Source: Clostridia bacterium (GTDB lineage Bacteria; Bacillota; Clostridia; Oscillospirales; CAG-272). From it: a stretch of DNA of 64,000 nt. Below, piece by piece: positions 25,416-31,787 of the stretch. The stretch is taken from positions 1-64,000 of the forward strand of contig JAFTPV010000003.1 in assembly GCA_017463125.1 (NCBI GenBank), in the 5' to 3' direction. The number at the start of each line of letters is the position of its first letter. The stretch's first letter is position 1. Position numbers and translations under genes: made by a program. The notes beneath the pieces were generated by a model. It had not been told where the DNA came from. It searched no databases and saw nothing but the letters and a program-made list of their open reading frames with translations.

Positions 25416-26996
25416 ATGGTAATTGTTCTTCTTGCAGACGGATTTGAAGAAATTGAAGCGCTTACCCCCGTTGATATGCTCAGGCGGGCGGGACTTGACG
25501 TTAAAACTGTCGGTATGAACGGAAAAATAGTGTGCGGCTCACACAGAATACCGGTTATATGCGACCTTCTGCCCGAGGAGGTTGAGCTATCGGCTGTATC
25601 GCTCGCCATTTTTCCCGGCGGTATGCCCGGAGCTGAAAATCTAAACTCTCATCCCTTCACCGACAAGGTGATAGATGCCGTTACAAAGAACGGCGGCAGA
25701 CTTGCGGCTATATGTGCCGCACCTCTTATCCTTGGCAGAAGAGGCCTTCTATCCGGAAAGTGCGCTACCTGCTATCCGGGATTTGAAGGCGAGCTTACGG
25801 GTGCCGTTATCTCGGACGAGAGCGTTGTCACAGACGGTAATATAACGACGGCAAAGGGTATGGGAGTATCTCTTAAATTTGCAGAGGAGCTTATAATGCT
25901 TACTCTCGGTGAGGACAAGGCGCGCGAGTTATCTGTTGCCGTAATGCAGGAAGTCCCCTACGAAGCAAAGAAGGATAATCTCGGATTTCACCTTACCGCA
26001 AAGGACGAGGAGGATATAGAGGAAATATCAGAGAGGGCTGATGCCATAACTCATTTTTACGAAGAACGCGGTATCAGCATCAGGGTGTGCTCTATTGACA
26101 GAGGTCATATTGTAACCGCCTTCGGAATAGAGGCTGATGACAATACCGATGCCGAGAGAATATATTCTCTTGCAGGCGAGCTTGAAGATATAATCAAAAG
26201 AAAAGTGCGTTTCTATAAGTCAATTGAAAATACCGTTATGATAGAGATACCTCACAACCGATGTGAAAAGGTATATTTGAAGGACGCGGTATCGAGCTTT
26301 GAGTTCGTGAACGCACCAAGCGCTACGACAGTTGCTATGGGTATGGACACCTCGAGGAACCCCGTCTTTGCCGATGCTAAAAGAGCCTCAGGAATGCTCG
26401 TCGGAGGTGATTCGGCAAGCTCACGTATTTCGTTTCTGCATAATATTATCATCAGTATTTGCAAAAAAGCATCTCCCGACGAAGCCAATTTTGCTATCGT
26501 AGGAAAAGAGCTTGAAGCATACTGTACACTACCTCACCTATACGGCAAGGTGGCGAGGAACGCTGACTCGGAAAAGGCGCTCCTTAAAAAAATCGTCGCA
26601 GAGAAAATGTCAGATAAGCCGGGCACAGTGCTCTTTGTAGTCTGCGATCTTGATATGATCTGCGCCGAGGCAAGGGAATATGTTGACTATATTTTGAAAA
26701 ACGGTAAGGAGCACGGAATTTACGTTCTTGCCTCGGTGGGCAGAGAATGCAGCATATCTGCTGACGCGCTCTCCGAGATAAAGTGCAGAGCTTGCTTCAG
26801 AACCTCTGATGCGGAGCTTTCCAAAAAAGTCATCGGCACGGACGATGCCTCAAAGCTCGTCTACGGCTCCGATATGCTGCTTCGTATTATGAATGCAAAA
26901 ACGCCGATAAGGCTCACCACCCCCGAGGTAACGCCCGAGGAGCTTTGCGGCTTCATCTCGGAGTATGCCAAAAAATACGCGTCTTACGAAAACTAA
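25416..26996 (+). CDS. DJ-1/PfpI domain fused to a catalytically dead FtsK-like motor domain
   Basis: A 526-residue protein with two unrelated halves. Residues 1-185 are a DJ-1/PfpI domain with the Glu of GFEEIEA (Glu14) and the nucleophile-elbow Cys in AAICAAP (Cys100). Residues about 205-520 align throughout with the motor of the upstream FtsK: CSIDRGHIVTAFGIEA matches its GVDRGPRITRYEVVPA, NPVFADAKRASGMLVGG matches QPVFADIAKMPHALIAG, and GIYVLASVGRECS matches GIHLLIGTQKPVK. The P-loop is VGGDSASSR (329-337), with Ser336 in place of Lys, and the Walker B Glu is Leu412, so it should not hydrolyse ATP. It is possibly a regulator of the translocase. It has no membrane segment. Confidence 0.8.
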   Translation: MVIVLLADGFEEIEALTPVDMLRRAGLDVKTVGMNGKIVCGSHRIPVICDLLPEEVELSAVSLAIFPGGMPGAENLNSHPFTDKVIDAVTKNGGRLAAICAAPLILGRRGLLSGKCATCYPGFEGELTGAVISDESVVTDGNITTAKGMGVSLKFAEELIMLTLGEDKARELSVAVMQEVPYEAKKDNLGFHLTAKDEEDIEEISERADAITHFYEERGISIRVCSIDRGHIVTAFGIEADDNTDAERIYSLAGELEDIIKRKVRFYKSIENTVMIEIPHNRCEKVYLKDAVSSFEFVNAPSATTVAMGMDTSRNPVFADAKRASGMLVGGDSASSRISFLHNIIISICKKASPDEANFAIVGKELEAYCTLPHLYGKVARNADSEKALLKKIVAEKMSDKPGTVLFVVCDLDMICAEAREYVDYILKNGKEHGIYVLASVGRECSISADALSEIKCRACFRTSDAELSKKVIGTDDASKLVYGSDMLLRIMNAKTPIRLTTPEVTPEELCGFISEYAKKYASYEN

Positions 26997-27024
26997 TCAC
27001 CATAAATCTTCACGGAGAAAACAA

Positions 27025-27672
27025 ATGATAATTCAACCAAAGCAAAGAAATATTGCATACAGATGTCCCGAGTGTGCATCGTCAATCTTCGGCATTGTTG
27101 GCAAATTTGCGCTCAGTGCAGATATGCTCAGACTTAAATGCTCCTGTGACAAGGGCTCTGCCCTTGATATAAACAAAACAAACGACGGTAAAATACGGCT
27201 GTCGGTTCCCTGCCTTTTCTGCAAGCAGAATCACAGCTACGTCGTGAGTGAGAGCGTCTTTTTTGACAGGGATAAGTTCCTTTTGAACTGCCCTTATACG
27301 GGTATGGACATTGCCTTTATCGGTGACGAGCAGACCGTAAATAGTGAGCTTGCGCGAACCGAGGAGGAGATACGCAGGCTTATGGCAGGCTTTGAGGCAG
27401 AGGATATTTCAGAGCTGCAGCCCGAGGATATGAACGAGGATGAGATACTCCCCGACCCTGCCGTTTACGACACGCTTCGCTTCCTTGTTAAGGATCTTGA
27501 GGCTGAGGGTAAGCTCGAATGTCTATGCAATGAGGGAAGCTACGAGCTGCGCTTTTGCGACGGCGGCGTTCAGGTATACTGCGAAAGGTGCGGCGCAACC
27601 TACACCTTTGGGGCTACGACTCCCGCCCTCGCGGAAGAGTACCTTAATATCGACTATCTGAAATTAAAGTAA
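27025..27672 (+). CDS. Conserved protein with several zinc-ribbon cysteine pairs
   Basis: A 215-residue soluble protein started at ATG 27025 (GGAG 8 bases upstream). Cysteine pairs occur in CPEC (residues 14-17), CSC (about 39-41), CLFC (about 63-66), CPYTG (about 90), CLC (about 174) and CERC (about 195-198), so it probably folds as two or three zinc ribbons. The central stretch (about 108-150) is acidic. I recognise no functional family. It lies 28 bp downstream of the DJ-1/FtsK fusion and is likely in the same transcript, so a chromosome-segregation or septum role is possible but unproven. Confidence 0.7.
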   Translation: MIIQPKQRNIAYRCPECASSIFGIVGKFALSADMLRLKCSCDKGSALDINKTNDGKIRLSVPCLFCKQNHSYVVSESVFFDRDKFLLNCPYTGMDIAFIGDEQTVNSELARTEEEIRRLMAGFEAEDISELQPEDMNEDEILPDPAVYDTLRFLVKDLEAEGKLECLCNEGSYELRFCDGGVQVYCERCGATYTFGATTPALAEEYLNIDYLKLK

Positions 27673-28233
27673 GCCGTAATAAGCAAGGATACCGCGATAG
27701 ATACCCGTCGAGAAAAGATAGGGCGAGTTTACGAGCAGGTCGGCGTCGTACGGATTTGTGATAAAGCCCATTTCCACAAGAACGGCAGGCATTTCGGTTT
27801 CCTTTAGTACGTAAAGACCCGGGCGGTATACTATACCTCGATTACGAAGTCCGGTAGTCAACGCAAGCTGCTCGAGTATCTGCCCCGCAAGTGCGTTTGC
27901 CACAGTTGCGCCGGGACCGTATACGAGCGCCTCGTTGCCTGTGGCGTTTGGATTTTGTGCAGCGTTTACATGCAGGGATAAAAATATGTCGGCATCCCAG
28001 TCGTCAGCCTCCTCTACTCTTGCCACAAGGCTTGACGAATTGCTTGTTCCGAGGATAGTTTCGGGAGTCGGACGCGAAAGGCGAGCCTCAAACTCGGGAT
28101 TTTGCGAAAGCAGATTGTATAGCCTTCTGCCTATATCGTAGGTTATGTCCTGCTCGTAATATCCGTTTCCCTCGGCTCCTGTATTGAAGCCTGAAGGGTT
28201 GTGTCCTTGGTCAATATAAATTTTTATTGCCAT
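27664..28233 (-). CDS. N-acetylmuramoyl-L-alanine amidase (Amidase_3), no signal peptide
   Basis: A 189-residue zinc amidase of the Amidase_3 family, started at ATG 28233 with GGAG correctly spaced. Zinc ligands and the catalytic Glu are visible: His in DQGHNPSG (near residue 9), Glu in GYYEQDI, His in LSLHVNAAQN and Glu in VLVEMGFIT. It cleaves the bond between N-acetylmuramic acid and the stem peptide. There is no secretion signal or wall-binding repeat, which is unusual; it may be released at mother-cell lysis or exported by another route. It overlaps the convergent zinc-ribbon gene by 9 bp. Confidence 0.88.
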   Translation of the reverse strand: MAIKIYIDQGHNPSGFNTGAEGNGYYEQDITYDIGRRLYNLLSQNPEFEARLSRPTPETILGTSNSSSLVARVEEADDWDADIFLSLHVNAAQNPNATGNEALVYGPGATVANALAGQILEQLALTTGLRNRGIVYRPGLYVLKETEMPAVLVEMGFITNPYDADLLVNSPYLFSTGIYRGILAYYGLL

Positions 28234-28304
28234 AATAATCTCCATTCTGCCGTCGAGGCGAATAATTTTTTATATCAGTTTATGCAAACGGAGGATTATT
28301 GTTT

Positions 28305-29027
28305 ATGAGCGAGATGCGTAGAATGTTAAGCTACGTCAGGCGAGCCGTTGACGAATATAATATGATAGAGAACGGTGACAGAATTGCCGTCGGAGTATCG
28401 GGCGGTAAGGACTCCTTGACTCTTCTTGAGGTTCTCTCCGAGATGCGTATCTTCTATCCTAAAAAATACGAGATTGTAGCCATTACGGTGGATATGGGAT
28501 TTGAGGGAGTTGATTACAGCGAAATAAAGGAATTTTGCAGGCGGATTGGCGTTGAATACATAATTGAAAAAACGGAAATTGCAAAAATTATTTTTGATAT
28601 AAGAAAAGAGCCCAACCCCTGCTCTCTGTGTGCTAAAATGAGACGCGGCTCTCTTCACTCTGCGGCACAGGCGGCTGGCTGTAACAAGGTTGCTCTCGGA
28701 CATCATTTTGACGACGCGGTAGAAACCTTTATGATGAACTTATTTTTTGAGGGAAGGCTTGGTTGCTTTTCGCCAAAAAGTTATCTCTCTAACAGAAAGC
28801 TCGGCCTTATCCGTCCGATGATATACGCGACTGAAAAGGACGTCAAATATTTCATCGGCAAAAGGCGTCTGCCAATATTCGTAAACCCCTGCCCCGAGGA
28901 TCACGCCACCGAGCGCGAGAAGATGAAGAACCTACTTTCAGAGCTTGAGAGGAATAACAAGGGTGTGAAGCACCGCATCTTCAACGCTATGTGTAAGGGC
29001 GAGATTGACGGCTGGAAGCTAAAATAA
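28305..29027 (+). CDS. PP-loop ATPase, TtcA-like tRNA thiolase
   Basis: A 240-residue protein started at ATG 28305 (CGGAGG upstream). SGGKDSLTLL (about 32-41) is the PP-loop that adenylates the target base. NPCSLCAKMRRG (about 105-116) and the later NPCPEDH supply the three cysteines expected for a 4Fe-4S cluster. The closest family is TtcA, which makes 2-thiocytidine at tRNA position 32 in Proteobacteria; clostridial members may thiolate a different base. It is a single gene, divergent from the amidase, and ends in a bidirectional terminator. Confidence 0.87.
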   Translation: MSEMRRMLSYVRRAVDEYNMIENGDRIAVGVSGGKDSLTLLEVLSEMRIFYPKKYEIVAITVDMGFEGVDYSEIKEFCRRIGVEYIIEKTEIAKIIFDIRKEPNPCSLCAKMRRGSLHSAAQAAGCNKVALGHHFDDAVETFMMNLFFEGRLGCFSPKSYLSNRKLGLIRPMIYATEKDVKYFIGKRRLPIFVNPCPEDHATEREKMKNLLSELERNNKGVKHRIFNAMCKGEIDGWKLK

Positions 29028-29058
29028 AAAACGAGGCTTTGGCCTCGTTTTTTATTTT
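29021..29058. terminator. Bidirectional terminator between convergent genes
   Basis: A 17-bp perfect stem (29021-29037 with 29042-29058) and a TTTG loop carries A and T runs at the outside. It includes the stop codon of the TtcA-like gene and serves the lipoprotein gene in reverse. Confidence 0.9.
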
Positions 29059-29752
29059 AATTTACCTTTTTAACCTCGATAGTTACGATATAACCGCTAT
29101 CGGAATCACCGGAAAAGTCATAATAAGTAGCATCGTTTTCACCCTCAGCGTATTCGTAACCGGAAGGAAGCTCTGTGAGCTGTGCGCGGAAGCCCGTCTT
29201 ATCAATATAGCGGACACTCTCGCCGCCCTCGTCGGTATCATCAAGCGGAACGCAACCGGCGTCGTTACACATCTGAAGCTTCGCGCCGACTACGGCGTCC
29301 CCGTTCTGGTCAACTACCTTAACGGTATAAGAGGGGTGCGAAGTAAGAGTGATGGTTACCGCATTGTTTGTAAAGGTGTAGACCTGCGATTTATCTACGG
29401 CGTATCTTGAGGGAGCGCTCTTTAACTTAACGTTAGTATACTGGGAGTCGCTCTTCATCTTAATAGAGGTCTTGCCTTCCGCGTCGGTCACGTCGAGAGT
29501 GTTGTAATACTCAAGACCTGCGCTGTTAGTAAGAGAGAGGCTTACGCCGGATATTGCGTTGCCGTCCTCGTCCTTAACCGTAATGGTATAGGTTACATCG
29601 GTGTTCGCACCTCCGCCGTTATCTCCACCGTCGCCGTTTCCTCCACCGTTGCCACCATCTCCGGTATTACCGTCACCGCCGCACGATGCGAAAGCGAAGA
29701 GCGAAACAACGAGAAGCACCGACGAAAGAAGAATGCTTATTATTTTTTTCAT
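29057..29752 (-). CDS. Secreted lipoprotein with two Ig-like beta-sandwich domains
   Basis: A 231-residue lipoprotein. The signal peptide ends in the lipobox FASC with the lipidated cysteine at residue 24, followed by a Gly/Asp/Asn-rich flexible linker (25-50). Two prealbumin/CNA-B-like repeats follow: YTITVKDEDGNAISGVSLSL (from about 55) and YTVKVVDQNGDAVVGAKLQM (from about 142). Such domains are stalks or adhesive modules on Gram-positive surface proteins. Cys pairs in the second domain may form a disulfide. No enzymatic motif is present. Confidence 0.82.
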   Translation of the reverse strand: MKKIISILLSSVLLVVSLFAFASCGGDGNTGDGGNGGGNGDGGDNGGGANTDVTYTITVKDEDGNAISGVSLSLTNSAGLEYYNTLDVTDAEGKTSIKMKSDSQYTNVKLKSAPSRYAVDKSQVYTFTNNAVTITLTSHPSYTVKVVDQNGDAVVGAKLQMCNDAGCVPLDDTDEGGESVRYIDKTGFRAQLTELPSGYEYAEGENDATYYDFSGDSDSGYIVTIEVKKVN

Positions 29753-29783
29753 CGTTTTTCCTCCAAAATTTTATTACCTTATT

Positions 29784-29812
29784 ATTATATCATCTTTTTT
29801 TGCGCTTTGCAA
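29784..29812 (-). promoter_or_regulatory. Lipoprotein gene promoter
   Basis: On the minus strand, -35 TTGCAA (29812-29807) and -10 TATAAT (29789-29784) are 17 bp apart. Confidence 0.75.
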
Positions 29813-29858
29813 TAGTATTGAAAAATATTTTCATATTTCCGATTTTTTTATAAAACGC

Positions 29859-29887
29859 TTTACAAAATATCTATTTAATGGTATAAT
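29859..29887 (+). promoter_or_regulatory. Promoter of histidine phosphatase/manA pair
   Basis: -35 TTTACA (29859-29864) and -10 TATAAT (29882-29887) are 17 bp apart. CCGGAGG follows before the ATG at 29925. Confidence 0.8.
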
Positions 29888-29924
29888 GATAATCGTTAAA
29901 AACACATTCACCGGAGGCTTTTTT

Positions 29925-30653
29925 ATGAAGCTTGTAATAATAAGACACGGAGATCCCGATTACGAGAAGGATTCCTTAACCGAGGTGGGATTTGCAGAAG
30001 CCGAGATACTGTCCGACAGAGTTTCTAAAATGGACGTTGCCGCCTTTTACGTTTCGCCCCTTGGCAGAGCGAGAGATACGGCACGACCCACTCTTAAAAA
30101 AATGGGACGCACGGCAGAGGTGCTCGACTGGCTTAGAGAATTTCCCGCAGAGATGATAAGAGCTGACGGAAGCGGGCCTGACTGTATCTGGGACTGGCTG
30201 CCTGCCGAGTGGACGAGTGAGGAAAAGTATTTTGACAAGGATATGTGGATGCATACCGAGGTTTTCGAGAAAGCTAACGTTCCCGCTCTATATAAGCAAG
30301 TAATCTGTGGGCTTGACGCACTGCTTGCAAAGCACGGCTACGAGCGCTCGGGAAAGCTGTACCGCGCAGTGAAGCCAAACGAGGATACCATAGTTCTCTT
30401 CTGTCACTTTGGGCTTGAGTGCGTACTGCTCTCGCACCTGCTCAACGTTTCACCAATGATACTCTGGCACGGAATGTGTGCGGCACCTACCTCCGTCACG
30501 ACTCTGGTAACTGAAGAAAGACGCGAGGGAGTTGCATATTTCAGAGCGAGCGCCTTTGGTGACACCTCTCACCTCTACGCCGCAGGCAGAGAGCCCTCGT
30601 TTGCCGCAAGATTTTGCGAAACGTATTCAAATAAAGAGCAAAGACACGATTAA
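29925..30653 (+). CDS. Histidine phosphatase family protein (phosphoglycerate-mutase-like)
   Basis: A 242-residue protein starting at ATG 29925 after CCGGAGG. It opens with LVIIRHGDPDYEKDSLTEVG, containing the phosphohistidine motif RHG (residues 6-8). SPLGRARDTA (about 44-53) supplies the second Arg and CHFGLE (about 162-167) the second His. It likely hydrolyses a phosphomonoester. It lies 28 bp upstream of manA and is probably co-transcribed, which hints at a sugar-phosphate substrate. Starts further upstream would pass through the promoter and are rejected. Confidence 0.85.
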   Translation: MKLVIIRHGDPDYEKDSLTEVGFAEAEILSDRVSKMDVAAFYVSPLGRARDTARPTLKKMGRTAEVLDWLREFPAEMIRADGSGPDCIWDWLPAEWTSEEKYFDKDMWMHTEVFEKANVPALYKQVICGLDALLAKHGYERSGKLYRAVKPNEDTIVLFCHFGLECVLLSHLLNVSPMILWHGMCAAPTSVTTLVTEERREGVAYFRASAFGDTSHLYAAGREPSFAARFCETYSNKEQRHD

Positions 30654-30681
30654 TGTTTTAAGTTTTAAGGTGAAGAATAAA

Positions 30682-31743
30682 ATGAAGATAGAAAAATTAT
30701 TCGGTGACGTAAAGGACAATCTTTGGGGCGGAGATAGGCTTATAAAGTTCTATAACAAAGCCGCGAATGGTGAAATCTGTGCTGAAAGCTGGGAGCTATC
30801 CTTCCATAGCGACGGTCCAACAAAGCTTTCGGACGGCAAGACGCTAATGGAGAGCGCAAGTGATAAGGACCTTGGTAAAAACACTTTAGAGTTTGCGGAT
30901 TTTCCTATGATGATAAAGCTTATTGACGCAAAGGAAAATCTCTCTGTACAGGTGCATCCCGACGACACCTACGCAAAGGCAAACGAAAACAGCTACGGAA
31001 AAACAGAAATGTGGTACATAGTTGATGCCGACGAGGGTGCGGGTATATATCTCGGATTCAAACGCGAGCTTGAAAAGGAAGAGGTTATCTCGGCTATAAA
31101 AAGCAATACCCTTACGGAAATTATGAATTTCTTCCCTGTTTCGAAGGGGGATTGTTATTTTATACCGTCTGGTACTATACACGCTATAGGAGCAGGTTGT
31201 CTTATATACGAAATACAGCAAAGCAGTAATATCACCTACCGAGTTTACGACTACGACAGACGCGACAAATACGGCAATACGCGTGAGCTTCATATAGACA
31301 AGGCTATGGACGTTCTAAAATTTGAGCGATACGAAAGAAGAGTCATGCCATCAAATCTTCTCGGAATAAGCAAATATTTCACGGCACATAAGATGGAGCT
31401 TAACGGAGAGAGCGAGAGCATTAAAACTGACGGTAAGTCATTTATGTGCGTCACAGTCTGCTCGGGTAACGGTACTCTCAACGCGGAGCCTGTAAGCGCG
31501 GGGGACAGTTATTTCATTCCCGCGACAGAGAACGAGATTACACTCGGCGGTAATATGACGCTTATCATAGCGTCATTACGCAAGTACGGTGTCGGCTACG
31601 AGGAGTGCGGGGGACGTATTTACGCTTATATATATAACGACCTTGGTGAGCGCGTGCTTAAAGCAGAGGGCGCTGACAAGGACGAGGCTCTCAAAAATGT
31701 TATGGTAGCGGCTAATATTACCGAAAATGATATCACTATATAA
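30682..31743 (+). CDS. manA: Class I mannose-6-phosphate isomerase with extra C-terminal tail
   Basis: A 353-residue zinc isomerase that interconverts mannose-6-phosphate and fructose-6-phosphate. Metal and substrate motifs are present: SVQVHPDD (88-95), TEMWYIV (108-114), IPSGTIHAIGAG (161-172), and IQQSSNITYRVYDY (178-191). The cupin core ends near residue 300. The remaining 53 residues (KYGVGYEECGGRIYAYIYND and onward) are not typical of the family and resemble the first beta-hairpin and phosphate-1 loop of an actin-fold kinase or BadF-type activase. The start has AAGG upstream. A strong terminator follows. Confidence 0.88.
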   Translation: MKIEKLFGDVKDNLWGGDRLIKFYNKAANGEICAESWELSFHSDGPTKLSDGKTLMESASDKDLGKNTLEFADFPMMIKLIDAKENLSVQVHPDDTYAKANENSYGKTEMWYIVDADEGAGIYLGFKRELEKEEVISAIKSNTLTEIMNFFPVSKGDCYFIPSGTIHAIGAGCLIYEIQQSSNITYRVYDYDRRDKYGNTRELHIDKAMDVLKFERYERRVMPSNLLGISKYFTAHKMELNGESESIKTDGKSFMCVTVCSGNGTLNAEPVSAGDSYFIPATENEITLGGNMTLIIASLRKYGVGYEECGGRIYAYIYNDLGERVLKAEGADKDEALKNVMVAANITENDITI

Positions 31744-31748
31744 AAGAA

Positions 31749-31787
31749 AACGAGATGCAACCAAAAGGCGCATCTCGTTAATTTTTA
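31749..31787. terminator. Terminator between manA and the uL15-like gene
   Basis: A 10-bp perfect stem, AACGAGATGC (31749-31758) with GCATCTCGTT (31770-31779), is followed by AATTTTT. The A-rich left flank may let it work in reverse. Confidence 0.8.
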
